A stretch of 64,000 bases of DNA from Begonia masoniana (GCA_022432975.1 CM039502.1:14725143-14789142), one strand, 5' to 3'. Shown: positions 38,198-53,100, counted from the stretch's first letter. Made by a program: numbers and translations. Notes: a model not told the origin generated them from the letters alone.

Positions 38198-41100
38198 TAG
38201 AGAGAGAGAGAGAGAGAGAGGTGGTAGTTTGGGAATTTTAAAAAAATTTAACTGAAAATTTGACGGTAGGGTTTGAATGGCAAACGTTTTATACGTTAGG
38301 GTTTGATTGGGTAAAAATTAAACGTTATGGGCCAAATGACCACTGACCCCATACGTTGGGGTCTAAATGATACTTTTCCCTAAAAAATATCTAAAGAATA
38401 TTCAAAGACATAATTAAAATATTACAACTAAAAATCATAAGAATCATAAAAGATAACTAAATGACACCTTTTCATTTTAACTTTTATCTTCCTTAGTGCA
38501 CTTCATTGGAATTTTATCACAAAGTTACAGAGAAATAGAAAATTGTGGTGCTTTCTAAGAAAATTGTATGTGTTCTAAATTGTGTCAGATACCTATCAAA
38601 TATTGTTAATGTTAGACCAGTTAAGCATCATTGATTATGATTCTCCCCCAAAATACAAGCACGTTGATACGTACCCCATAGGATTTTTATCAAAGAAATC
38701 GAATAATAATAAAATCGAACTAACACAAAGATAACGCAGACGTTCGAGAGGACTGCTACCTCTCTCTTTAAACTATTTTCCCAAAAGATAAACCCTCAAT
38801 GCTACAACCTTCTCTTTAAATAAAAAACATCTAGAGAATATCAAAAGATATAATTAAAATATTATCTAGGAATCTTAAAAGTCACTAAATGTCACCATTT
38901 CATCTTAACATTTTACATTCTCAAGTATACTTTATTAGAACTCTATCACACTTATAGGCAAAAAGGTCGTCTACGAGAAAGTTGTTATAGAATAAAGGAA
39001 TTTAAATGCTCAAGATTTTGCATGTGAAAGGTTTTTTTTTTTTTTTTTTTTTTTGAAATTTTGAAATATAAAATTGAAAATACTCCATGTTTGGTGTAGC
39101 CATCCTCCAAAGTATTGAAGTTATGCAAAATGAGAAATATGATATATTTCTTACTTGTCTGATGCTCGTATTTGGGTCTTTAAGCCCATGAGATAATATC
39201 GGAATGATCAAAGGAAGAACTCTTTCACCAAGTTTCCTAACAAGCTCACCAAGTGCTCGTCCAGCAACCTATCATAGGATCATTATTTAAAATAATTCTT
39301 TTTAAAATAAGTTGGAAGAAAGTAGAAAAGAAATGTAAAAACCTGTCTTCTTTCAGATGATGAAGATGCAAGAGCAGTTATTAGAGTGTTCATTAAAACT
39401 GGCATTATTTCCCTGAGAGTCTTTGGAGTATTTGCCACTATAGTCTTCCATACATGTAAGGCAGCCTAAAAATTGACATTTTCAGCTATCAATTCACCTG
39501 TGCTGCTTTCATCAGGACACCTAAGGTGCTTATCAGAAGAATGAACGAGGGAACAAGCCTCTACTTACCTGACGAACTGATAAGCTGACATCAGTTCGAA
39601 CCATATATAAGGCAGCAAGAACTTCATTTCTCTTATCCTTTCCAAGTACTTCAATAATTGCACGTCCATGTGCTTCTGTACTGGCACCTTCATCATCACT
39701 GCCACCTTCAAGCAGTGCTTTTCCAGAAGTTCCTGCAACCTAGATGCAGTAGAAATATCCTCAAGTATCAAGTGATAATTCCCCTTTTTTATATATAAGA
39801 AATGAAGAGAGTTGATACAAAGAAGAGAAAAGGAAGAATCCTTCTCAAGAATGGTTCCCTTAATTATAATTCTTAAACAGATCACAGAATCTTATACCTT
39901 AAATAAAAGATCACCCAACAATTCCACAGAGCTCTGACGAATTCGCCAGTTGTCATTGAAAATCCCGTCCTCAACTGCTGGAAGAAGAAGTGGCAAAGAC
40001 CTGAAATAAGAAAACATAAAGGAAACTTGTAGTAGGTATCAATCGAGTAGTAGATATACCATGAAAAAACAAATCCAGGTGCAAGATTGAATTCATGTAC
40101 AGTGCAACAAGCATGGGGATTCAATTGCAAAAAGTTTGATGTCTCTTCCATTTTTTCTTTAGCACTCAAGTTTGAGAGATGACTAAACAACAAAGTACAT
40201 CAATTGAATCATATATGAAAAGTACATCATTCTTAAAACGCTTCTGAAATTTTAAAAAAGAGAATCTACTTTCATATCTGAAAACTGTTTTACAAGTTAT
40301 TGTTGACCTGAATAATTTTAACACCTCTGAGATACATTTGCTACAAGTATGAATAGAGACTGATGCATTATATTTATAACCACAACTTTACATACGATGT
40401 TGCATAATGCTCAACAAGGACATGTCCTGCACCAAGTGCGGCATCACGTACTGATTCATTCTCATCAGCAAGACCTATATGAGTATACCCAAAAATGGAA
40501 TTTAAAACACGTCAAAGAATTTTAAAAAAGTACTTCATTTGTCTTTGTATAAAATGAAAACAAAGTATAATGAGAATAATGGCCAAGTACCATCTAATAT
40601 TGCAGGTAACACCTGCTGCAGATAGTTCTGGAACTGGATACCCAGTGATCTTGGCATATACTGTGAGAAATTTTCAATAAAGAGGCACTAGTTTTATTTA
40701 GATATCAAATGAAAAAAAAAAAACTCATCAGGAAAATTCTGATATGGATTTACCTTGAAGAGTGTCAAATACCCATCACGTACGGATGCTCTCTGATGAG
40801 AACAGTTTCGAATAATTTCAGGAAGTACATGCTCAAAATATTCAGTTCCAAGGGCAGCTAAAACCTAACAGATAAAACAGATATGATATAATCAGTCACA
40901 AAAAAATAGTATTTTGTCGATAAGATAAAAATTTATGACACCTCACTCGTTATGTGAACATAAGAGTCCTCACGTACTTGAGGCATGAAAGCCCTTGTGA
41001 TTAAAAAAAATATATGAAAAGAAACAAAGATAAAGGATTCTCTGTTAGAGAAAATCAAGCTCATAATTTTAGTCACTCAGTTATAACTTAGTACCAATTT

Positions 41101-44100
41101 ACAATTTGAACTTGTAGCAGGTTTTAAGGACTGATTTGTTGGCATTATGAGATGAAGACATTGTTAGAAGGCTTAAATTTTAAGATGTCGACAGAGGGTC
41201 ACACAATGGACAATTCAAGGCATGATGATCTAATTTACTTCTAATGAGGACCTGAACATGCACAAACAATACACAACAAAAGAATGCAGAGGAGTCATCC
41301 TAATGATTTAGGAGTTCAATTCATGAAATAAGCAGTTCATAGAAAGGTTTCTCTACAGCGATTTAAAAAAAAAAAAAAATGGTCCTAGGTGACAGAAAAG
41401 AGATGCCAATTTATCTGTTTTTTCTATAAGACACGGTGTATACTGATATAAAGAAATTTCAAGAGAATAAAGGGAAAAAACCTTACACAAAAAAAAAAAT
41501 CTAAAAGAAAATCACTTAATTTATAGCAATTTTCCTCCAATTAGAGAGAACTAAACTAAAAGGCTAATTTATCTTTTCAACAACTCCAATTTGTCAAATA
41601 GTACCAAACATGACAAATCATGATTAATGGTTTCATTTAGACAAGTGCATGATTGAAAAAATACATCAGTTTGTCCTCACGGGCCCCTTTATTTTCCACA
41701 CCAAATTCATAATGAATGATGATAGTGAAGAATTGTTAAATCAGATCCCAAATAAAAAAAAGAAGTAATATTATTAAATTTATAATTTGGTGTCCAGAAT
41801 GTGAAACAGTGGATAGTTTCTTCCTAGTGTCAATGCATTCATTGGCACACAAAACCACGTCCACCCCTGCTAGTTGTTGCTAATCAACACATTATCTCCC
41901 TCGAGCGAATGGCCAGCACTATTGTGAAGGTTTTATAATGACTGTTCAACAATATTCTAATCTAGAATACTTACTCTTGTATATTAATATATTTAAGTTA
42001 TTCTTTACACATTCTTTTTATGTGTGTTTTTCTGTATGAATACAAAATAAGTACTACCACATTAAGTAAAGTGTGCAAATATCTGACCTCACTCAACCCT
42101 TGAGCAGCTCCAGAGCGCTCAACATTGCTATTGTCAGATTTAAGGGTATCGAACAACCAAGAAACAAGATCGGGGAAATTTTCCTCTCCCATGCCCTTGA
42201 TAAGAGAACCAATGGCTCTGGCTGCAACTGATCGAACTTCAGGAATTGGATCTACCAGAACCTGTTATTACCATAATACAGATGAGAAGAAAAGAAACTG
42301 ATGTTCAACTTACTAGACTGCCCGCCATAAGGAAGTGAAGAGTGACCTTTTTCACTTCAGGAAGAAGTATCCATATGTAAGGTATCATATCGTTGGGTTC
42401 TGTGACCAATGAACACATATTTCCAACTATTTGAGCCGCCTTCTTTTTAGTTTCAGCACTCCTCTCCCTCAGCCCTCTATGCACTATTGGCACAAGCAAC
42501 GCAAGGGAAGGTGCATCAATTGAGTTGATAAAAGTTGTCTGCAGTGAATCATTTTGATTGTCAGAAAAAAGATGAACCAAATATTAGCTAAACTAGTAGT
42601 ACTCCGTTCTTCTGCATAAGTAACTCATGAATTGTATTTCATCAAGCTTACTTGGAGAAGAATATCAAGGGAATATTTGGTATAGTCATTGGGATCAGTA
42701 AGACCCATTAAAAGGGTAGGGACAAGGGCAGATATTTCTGGATTCTTTATCACGCTTCCAACCTAAGAACAATGAAACAAACAAATAATTAAAACATCTT
42801 GAAGAAAAGAGAAGAAATATTATAATACGTCAAAAAAAAGTAAAACCTGTTGAAGGGCTGTTTGCCCGGCTGACTGAACTTTTGGATGAGTATCAGTCAA
42901 AACCTACACTTGGAAGCAGAAAAACAAATTACTTTTTTCCTTCTTTTGTAAGAAAATGAAAATGAAAATTTGTGTTTACGCCAGTTCTAGTAAAAATGGA
43001 GATTCTATTGGAAGGACAAATAAAACAATCCACTGCTGAGAACAACAAAGAGACAGATCTCTATAAACACATAAAACAATGCATCTTTTTATTTTCTTTT
43101 AAAAATTTATTTGTATTTTAATTTTTTTTAAACATTCATCAAAGATCAATCAAAAGTCTCAAATAAAATTTCTTTTATTTTACGAGTGAAATTTCATTAA
43201 TTCATACTCATTAGTGAAGGATTATGATAGAACCCATATAAATAATTAAATCGAAATATTCTTGAAAATATTTTTTGGAAATAATTATAATGGGATGAAA
43301 ATGTGTCATTTAAATAGATATCTTTTATGATTCTTTAGAAGATATTTATTTAAAAGATGAGAGAAGAGTGCTTAAGGAGATCATCAAAGTATATTCTGAA
43401 AGTGAGTTTTCTAAGAAAAGAGCTAGCAGATCATTATAATTTCATGTCCAATCGTATCGTCTCTATTTGTTTTAATTAAATTTTTCGAGTTCCTATCAAA
43501 TTGGTATCAAGAGTAGTGATCATAATGGCAGAGAAGAAAGGAGAGCGCACAAAGAGTTAGAAGAGAACAAAGTGGGTCTGGAGATGATCAAAATAAGGGA
43601 AGTAATTTCAAAGGAAATGGGAGAAATGAATGAGGGAATGATAACTACAAAATAAAAACTACAAACCTTCACTATGTTGCATAATTTGGAGACAAAACAA
43701 GCCAATCGAGACAAAGGGAAGAAGGAAAATTGGAGAGAAAGGTGAATATGTTGAGCAGTCCAGCATCACTACACCTCAACTAAACCAAGAATCGGAGGTA
43801 GGATTACATGGAGATGGTTACAAAAATGAAAGTCAAGTAAATGACCTCCAAAGATAATGGGCAGAATATCGACAAGAAAATCAACAAGCAAGTTACCAAG
43901 GATAGTGGAGCAGAACAAAATCGACAGAGAGAACTCAAAGAAGGAGATTGTCGTGTTGAAAATTGTCTTAGACAGCTTCGAGCTACCCATGTTCAAAGGA
44001 GGGTATTGATAGACCTCATATAAATAATAATTAAAAAGTTAATTAGGAATATTTTGAAAGATAAATTTGGAAATAATTGTAGTGGGATGAAAAAATATCA

Positions 44101-47100
44101 TTTAAATGGATGTCTTTTAGGATTCTCTAGAAAATATTTATTTAGAAGAGATGAGGGTACTTAAGAAGATCTTCAAAAGTATATTATGAAAGTAGATTTT
44201 AAAAGGGGAGCGAATGTCTGCAATATCATTATATATTTGTTTTCCAATCATATTGTTCTTGTTTTTTTAATCAATTTTTTTGAGTTCCCAACAAGTTAAG
44301 AATTTTAAATTAGTCTTCGTACAAGTCATTGGTACATAAATTTACCCATCTACACTTTTTGCAAACTCAATTCCAAGGTAATAGTGAAGGGTACCCTAGG
44401 TCCTTAATTTCAAGTCCTAGGGACAAGCTTTTTTAAGTTATTCAAATAGAACAGACCCGAGGACCAAGCAAGCTCATAAGCCTGTGATCTTCTAATATTT
44501 TATTTTATCTTTTACTTTATTTTGATTTTATTGGTTTTAACTTCTTACATAGTACTTTGTTTTTTTTAAATATTTTCTTTATCATTTTAAAAATTTTCAG
44601 TACAAGATTCAGTTTATTATATTAGAGATTTCAAATTATAATCTGAACTCTATTAAAGGGGTTCTGGAGGTGAATATTAGCGAGACTTTTTGAAACCTTT
44701 GATAATTAATACAATTTTTGTTAATTTAAGAGTTATTTTTGTATTGTTATTTTATTTTTCCTATTTTGATTACGAAACAAAACTTTTATTGCTCCAAATT
44801 GGTATCAGAACAAAGATTTTTACCTCAACTTGATGGCTGACGAAGGTTCTAGTAGACAAGAATCACCGATGATAAACAGCAATTTGAAATCATTTATAAG
44901 CGATTTGAAAAAATCGATCGTGAGATCAACTAAATTCATAAAACTCTTTGCAATCTTCCACAAATGATGACTGTGATGATAATCAAGGAGCGAAAAAATC
45001 AGAGGGCTCAAAGATCTGATTTTAATAAATCCTACGACATTCGAGAAAACAATGAATTATGGAAAAGAAACATTAGAAAAAATTCATCGTTAAACCCTAG
45101 GGAGGTAGAAGAAGAAAACCCCAACCCTAGGGCTCGGCCAACCGCCGACCACGATCAGGTCGGCCCATCACACCGGCTTATATCACCTGTGACAATTTTC
45201 CAGTGAACCATCTAGTGATTCGACCTACCCAGCTCGAAACTTTTAATGAACATACCACTTTTTTTTCCCATTAGATCGAGTTAATAATTATCTCCATCGT
45301 CAACAACACAGAAATTTTCATCGAGGATAGCCACAAAGAAATAATTATTCGCCTGATAGAGAAGATTTTTGTGTTGATCGAGTTTTTAATCAAATGTTGA
45401 ATATTCATGACTTCAAGGTAAAGATGAATTTTCCGAGTATCGACAGTCAATGGGAAAAGTATTGTGATTCGCTTTGGAATCAACCTATCATTGCACACAG
45501 TCAAAACAAGATGTCATCATCTTAACATGTTAGCTCAAAAGGCAATCATCCAACCCTTAATGAGTCTTACACATCATCGATTCTAGTGATTCCAGAAACA
45601 AATCATGAGATTCAAACCCCTAGAAGGCAATTCTTGCTCTTTAAACACCTTTCAATTTGAATGTGATGATCGATGGCTCCAACAAGAGCTTTACTTATAT
45701 GACAATGTTAAATCTAAGATTGGTGAATCCAAAATTGGTGGTAGGTGTTAGGTGAGACAATTGGTGTTTTCTACAAACGTGATGAGTTTGTCTCCCCTCA
45801 AAGCAAATCTTTTTTCAACAACAAAGCATTGTAGACAATGAATATGGCGAAACAGAGTTAAAGTTGTTTAAGAAATTTCAAAAATTAAACTTTATTATTG
45901 TGTTTGAGGTGTCCAAGCAATTTGAAGTTACTAGTGCAATCTCTATCGAAGTTCAAAAAAGAGCATTATGGTATTCATCAAACTTAGTTGTCGAAGAAAC
46001 AACTACCAAATTCATATTCGATCCAGGAGTTCTTTGTCACAAAACTTAAAGACGTTTTTTTTAAGAGGAGAAGATTAATGTAGAATAGGCCCATGACCAA
46101 GCAAGTCAATAAATCTATGATATTTTAATATTTTATTTAATCTCTTACTTTATTTTGCTTTTATTAGTTTTAAATTTTTAAATAGAATTATCTTTTCAAA
46201 TATTTTCTTTATCTTTTTAAAAGTTTTCGTAAAATATTTAGTTTATTTTATTAGAAATTTGAAATTATAACTCGAACTCTATTTAAAAAGGTTGTGGTGG
46301 AGAATACTAGGGAAACTTTTTTAAACTTTTGATAATTAATACAATTTTTCTTAGTTTGAGAGTTACTTCTCCAGTGGTAATTTATTTTTTCTGTTTTGAT
46401 TACGAAACAAAACTTCCGTTGCACTACTTATTATGTCATTCATCATCCGTGTGTGCAAGTAATATCATCAATGCATACACTTAAGATAGATACCTTTCTC
46501 AATATACACCTTTTTAAAGATAGTGTAGGATCTAATTTTACTCGATAGTAGTTGAGTTATAAAAGCGATTAAGTAAATCATTTGAGCTATGATTTCAATG
46601 ATTGTTTGGGTTGCTACCACCATTCCCTACTTGTGCATTTCTTTGTCGTTCCTTCTCCAAATCTTGGACGAAGTTCATATATATTTGCCATTCTAAATTT
46701 CTATTCAGAAATCAATTTTTTACCTCAAATGTTTTGAAAGGTCAATTAAGCTTAGCTGCCTGCGGAAGTGGAATACAGATTAAATTCATCTTGGCCAAGG
46801 GGAAAAAGGTTTCATCATAGTCTAATTTATTTGAGTGTGTACGAGTTTGTCAACGTTAAATGTGCTTCATATTTGATAATGAAATATCCACTAGCACGTC
46901 AAGACCCTTTCCCATTAAATATAGAAATTAGTTTTATTTTTGTGAAGTACTTCCACTTTTTCAACGGCACTTTTCCAATTTTGATCTTCCAATTCACGGA
47001 TTTGAAATGAGTAATGGAAAACATACTTCCTGGATTTTTAATGGCTCGCAAGTTAACTAATGAAAGATTTTCAGGAAAGGAAAGTTGAGGATTAGTTTTT

Positions 47101-50100
47101 TCATATAAGAAAAAAACAAAAAAGACTATCGAGTGTTTGTACTTTAGACACACCTCTGTTAATTTTGGAACAATCTTTGGGAGGCACTGAGATAGTTGTT
47201 CTGGTGCGCAGTATGCCATAGCACCAAGTAGTTGTACGCTACTTTGTTTTGTTCGCCAAGCTTTGTCTTCCAGACCCTACAGAATTAGCAATAGATTATA
47301 TATAACAATTCTGTACACCTGGGAAGGAATATCAATCACACAATAACCTAATTAAGTGCAAGTGTTAAAAAATGAAGCACAAGCTTGACGCAGTGAAAAA
47401 ACCTCTGAAATACAGTGGTACTGCACATACAACAAGAGAAGACTATTCATGTCATTTAAGTAAATATTATTATTTTTTATTACAAACAGAAAACTAACAT
47501 TTTTTCACTTCATAAAATTCACGACAATATTTCCATAAAAATGTTAAAAACAAAAAAAAAAGGTCAGTTGTACAGTTTATATCAAAGTAAATAATGCATA
47601 AATGTGTGAGCCAGAAAAGAAGCTCCACAAGCAAAGGAGAGTTGCAAATTAGAGCTCAAAAACCCTCCCACGAAAAACAAATTAGAACGGTAAAATACCA
47701 GAACGTGTCAATGATAAAAGAACATTTATATCAATAAAAAAAAGGGTAAAGTACCTTCAAGAGAGAAGGAAGCACAAGTTTCACACCCTGAATGGTAAGT
47801 TGTGACATCATTGCACGAGCAGCACATTCTGCAGCCTCTCGAACAGCAGCAACTGGGTCAGAAAATGACACTAAAAGCAATGGTAGCATCTGAATCACAT
47901 ACCTGGATGAAAAGGGAAAAGAACTAAAATCAAATACATACAAAAGGGTAACAAAGGTAAGATCATTGTCCTCCACGTACGGTTCAAACAATCTTCCAAG
48001 TGTTTCACAAAGGCACTCAAATCCCAATAAAGCTCCTTCACGGCACCTTGCAGAATTCCTGCAACGAATAAAGGAAAAACAATAAGTTTATCTCAATAAG
48101 ATCTAACTGGAAATAGGACACAACATTGCAGTTCCCTAAACAAGTTGAAATTGACTAATTTTTTACATGGCAAAAGCACTCTGACTACTTTACTCTTTCG
48201 GAGGAGAAATTTTTCAATCTACCATTCCTTATGTCTTGCCACTTGAAGGCATAGGCAAAGAACGCCTTTCCCCTAAATTCTAGTCATTGGTGAGAAATAC
48301 AAGCCAACAGTGTCACTTTCACTCTTTTTGTTGTGCCCTTTCTTTATCGCAAATGAGAGCTCAATTTTTCTGTTTAAAGTTGCATTAGATTTCTTATGCA
48401 TATGAAATCAATCCGTGGGATTTCTTATTAAAACATATATCAATTTGTGGAATTGCTCTTGGAATCAACAAGGTGTATTTACTTGTTATTACTATGGAAT
48501 ATAATGTTTTTACTTAATGGATGCAGTTATAATATAAAATGCCTTTTTAATAAGTAATCAAAGTGAGTGCAGCGGAAAAAGAATTTGAGATAAGATAATT
48601 TACATCCTAACGCTCAATTTATACACCAAACCCTAAACTAATTTGATCTAATTGAATAAAAATCTGAAACATAAAATCAGAATCCCTATAATCTAGGAAC
48701 AACAAAATTTCATGCAAAAGTAAATAGAATGTACATTCAAATTCAAATAAAAGAAAATAAAAATGTATCGTGGCATATTACGTTTGAAGGAATTTGATGT
48801 TTTGGTTATATTTTTAGTGTTAAGATAAGAATGTTAATGAATTGGACGAGGATAAGTTGATGGATTACTAAATATTTAGTAAATTTGATTGAGGGTTTTT
48901 GGTCTTGGTAAGGTGAGATCATTTAAAAAATGAAAATTCAAAACAAGTTTGAAGTGTCAACCTATGAACAGTAAGAGTTGACCTGTGCAATCAAAAATTG
49001 TCTCTCAAGGTGTCGATCTATTAACAGTGATCGGTCTACACTTCCCCAACAAACGTTGAAATTTCAAGCAAAATTGAACAGAATATGCTTGAATTGTTGA
49101 CTGAAACTTTAAAGTGTCGACCGAAAAGTCCAAGAAACCACAGATTTAGGCTTAAATCAAGTTATTTCTTCCATCTGTAACACAAGGCAATTGCATAGCA
49201 ATCTTTGGGAGATATCCTTTCGAATAAGTATGATCAACTTAGAGTTATGCAAGTTTACATTTCCATCCAGTTATATTTTCTTTTGTCTCTCGAAAAGAAT
49301 GTTATTGATTCTTAAAGATGAACTCTGGTATCCTCCGGTAATTTCTCTTTGAAATATAACTTCTTACCACTCTCATCCACTTGTTAACTTTCATTTTTAC
49401 AATTTCATATAGAACAAAAGAGCTCTCTCTAAATACAGATGTTTGCTTGGAATTAGGTTATAAGGAAGTTGTATACGAATGATCAAATTCAATAAAAAAA
49501 TTTCATTTTAGAGACTTATCTCTTCATTGTTATTTATTATGCAAGGATCACGATGAAACTAGCAATTGTACTATAATTCATGGTGAATTTATTAAACGTT
49601 TGTGTACACGTCTTTTCTTCTAGATTAACAAGAAACTAAGAGTTTATTCTTATGTTAGGAGTTTCATAGTGATGCTTTTATTATTGAAGAAAGATAGAAG
49701 AAGATGAACTTAAATTTGAAAACTATGAATTTTTGCTATTGAGATTCACTTGGCTCCATCCTAAAGAGATTAACTTCGTTGAAGATTCTAAATAATTACT
49801 AACGTGATAATATTAAATTTCTTACTGCCAAGTAAAGTTATAGCTAAGTAATTTAATAACTAACTTTTTGATTTGGTTGTTTCTAACTCCAAGAAAATTA
49901 ACTTTCATTAATTAGTTCTTACTAATTTTTTGTGTTTTATACAAAAAAAAATATAGTAGATAATCAAACTAGAAAATCCATAGCAAAAACAAACAATTTT
50001 AGCATAAAAGTATTTGAGCAAACCTGTCCACAAGACCTTGTCGTAGTATAGCCACTATACCATATTTCTTCAAGCACGAAATTCCAAATCCCTTAACAAT

Positions 50101-53100
50101 TCCAGCAAGCCCAAATGCTGCACCGCGGCGCTCCCCATATTTGTCACTCTTCATTAGTTGATCCATTAGCCTAGATACAAGAGCTGGTCCATCGTCCTGG
50201 ATCCAAAAGATTTAAGAAAAAGCTACCTGGTTAATAAGTATGGTGGAGAAGCCAAAGCATCAAATTAACGACAAGAGACATGTTCAGAACCAGGATGTTT
50301 AGAAAAACATACACTAATGTCATATGGAATGACATTTAGAATTGACTTTTATACATGAACAAATAAAATAAAGAAACCCGAAATCAATGAAAAAGGAGAA
50401 GTAATATAAAACCTTCATCTAATGAATTAAAACTGTCTTTTTATAACCAAAAAAATTGTAAAGTTTTAGCCCTTCCAAACACAAAAGTGTTGCAGATAGT
50501 GCTTTCAAATGTTTTTAACTTGGTGAATCACAAAACTAGAAAATCCATACGTACCGAGGTTATAATTGAAAGTAAATAAATAAGCAACCACTGACATACC
50601 TCTTTTGATTGCATTAGTGGGGAAAGGCATGTTGAAACAGCGCGTTGAACAGCTTCAGATGGAGTGTTTAACACATCTAACAACTTATCAACAACAGCAT
50701 GCACTTTAGGATCATCCTGAACCAAAATGTAGACATAGTTACACAACAATGAGAACACCAAGATTTAGTGTTATTCCCAGAAAAATGTAATAAAAATGTC
50801 ACCTTTGCTAAATGTTTTGCTAATGCTCCAGTAAAAATAACCACACCCTCTCGAACCAAGTCATATTTTTCTTCATCAGAAGCCTGAAAAAAAAAAGTTT
50901 CTTAGTAATATAAAAGGGATATGTAATAAAAAGAAATACATCATAGACTAGGTTTGTTTTCCTGCCACTAATAGAAAACCACAGTTTGTGATAGGTAGAC
51001 ATAAATGCTGGAGAAACGCATCTCTACAAATAAAACAGCTACTTACCCTTTTGTTCAAGTAGTTTTCGAATATGGGAAATAGCAAGGTGATATTTTCTTT
51101 TCCATGCTTATCAATGATAAGGATACCAGCATTAATCATTCTTCCTCGAACATCTGCATTAGGATCCCCCTGCAGAAAGTATTCATACTCCCGTAATAAA
51201 AATCATTGTTATATGCAACCTTTGCAAGTACTTTTTCGCCTCACCAAAGAGCAAAGAGGGAGAGAGGTCTAGGTACCAGTATATTCTACAATTTCGGTAA
51301 TATCACAAGAAAAAGTATCTTACCAAGGCTCGTGAAATGAGGAATGTCATTACAAAAGGAAGGTCTTTCATTCTCAACACATCGGCAGCTGAATGCAATG
51401 CCAATCCTATTCCTTGCCGACCCAACCAACCAGCATCAATTGTATTCGCACCAAAACCAGCATCATTGATATACATAGAAAATAGTGTCGAGAGAGATTC
51501 CTGGGAATTGTTCATTTTTATAAGAAAAAGTGGGTTTTTGTAAAAACATTCCTGACGGTATCAAATAACGAGGAAACCACATTATGAGGACCATGGGTAA
51601 ATGTTAATGAGGCCTACCTGAATAGAATCTGGATATTCATCTAAAAGACCAGCTAATGCTTCAGCAGCAGCCAAGCGAACATTATAATTATTATTTGAAA
51701 GTGCTTTGAATAGACCAGAATAATCAGTCCCAAAGTCGTGTCCATAGCGATCCCATAGATCTTCTGCTGATTCAGCCACCGACTATACAAAAGTTGATAT
51801 AAAAACCATAAAGAGAATGGAAAAAGGTTGAAGAATAGTTTATTGGAGAACATAACTAGCATCGTTAATATAATATTTTCTTAAAAAATTGCCACTCATC
51901 CAAAAGGCTTATGTTGTTTCCGTAGTTACATTTCATTTCATTTGTCAGCATTCTCTTTATGTAGGCCAATAATTGTTCAATGATTATATTTCATTTCTGG
52001 GAGTAGAAGTGAGTGTGAGGTTATTCTTTTGGAAAGATAGATGGAAAGGGTCTAATTCCTCGGAAATAGATTATCTAGATTTATTTTCCTTAACTAGAGT
52101 AAGAGAACTTGTTTGATACCATGAGTAGCAGGATTTGGACGAATCTCAACTTGGAACAGCCTATGAAGAGTTCACTAAGCGATGTGAAAGTGTAAAAAGA
52201 ATTTATTGTGTTGAATGCCCAATAATAATGGGGTTTTCAACGAGGTATTTCTACAAAGACCTTAAAGGTAAGTTTTTTCAATCCAGTAAGCAATGAGATA
52301 GAAAGTCACAGGTTCTTCGGAGAGCAGTGTTTTTGGCGAGGTTTGCATGGCATTTCTCTCGCTTGATAATTATATTTTATTTATCAGCATCCAATGCAAG
52401 CCAATGATTGTTGCTTGGCGAGTCTTGCATGAAGTGAATAAGAAAGACTCCCAATAAACCAAGATTAAGCTAATAGGACCCCGACTAGGGGAAACAACTA
52501 AAAATATAGAATAAAATGGAAGATGAAGATAACCAAGAACGGTTGATCATTTTGACTGAACGTAAAAACTGAAATTAAAAATATCAAGCAATTCAAGGAG
52601 CTTGTACCATTGAAAAGACCCAAATAAGTTTTAATAAAAAGACATAATGGAAATTACAAAGTAACCAGACGTTCGAGAGATCTGTTAGTTCTCCTAAAAC
52701 AAAGAGACGTTTAAGAGGTCTGCTAGCCCTCCAGTCAGACTGTTTTTCGAAAAAGATAATCATCTCCAATGCTACTACCTTTGTAGCACCCGGCCTTTTT
52801 GCTGTAATTATTTCCCGAATCACTTTGCAGGATTAATTTAATATTAATACAATATGTGTTGTGTTGGGAAGCAAACAAATGTGTAACTAAACAAAACACT
52901 AAGTTTGAAATGCATGAAAGGGCAAATTTGAGAGAAATTAAGGTTGGTGGGAGATAGCCAATGGATAGCTGACACTTGGCAGCTTGTTGAAGAAGCTAAG
53001 TCCTTCCTCCTACGTGAAATCTGCATTTCACTTCTCTGCTTCTTCGCTTCCCTCTTTGCTTTCTCTCTTCCAGGCGACTGAAACAAAGTACCAAACCTTG

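Larger units (their letters stand above)
36798..38380. mobile_element. Pack-MULE (Mutator-like element carrying a gene fragment)
   Basis: Long terminal inverted repeats of 383 bp (36798-37180) and 348 bp (38033-38380) start GGGAAAAGTATCATTTAGAC. The flanks are a perfect 9-bp duplication TAAAAAATA (36789-36797 and 38381-38389). Both features are diagnostic of Mutator-like elements. The 852-bp interior has no transposase and instead holds an open DUF1639-like fragment. The inverted repeats contain CT/GA microsatellites whose different lengths explain most of their size difference. Confidence 0.92.
35350..38519 (-). mobile_element. Internally deleted Gypsy element in intron 27
   Basis: Minus-strand order: LTR (38519 to 36625), primer site GGTATCAGAGCAATG (about 36611-36625), about 1 kb of gag remnant, then the other LTR (35637 to 35350). 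Gag frames read [12 protein letters not shown] followed by WFQWVDD, and [20 protein letters not shown] with stops between. Reverse transcriptase and integrase are missing. A Pack-MULE sits inside the upstream LTR. No target duplication is evident. Confidence 0.7.
36625..38519 (-). repeat. Short Gypsy LTR interrupted by Pack-MULE
   Basis: About 303 bp of LTR once the 1583-bp insertion and one copy of its 9-bp duplication are removed. The minus-strand start is TGATAAAATTCC at 38519, and it ends next to the primer-binding site. Confidence 0.75.
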
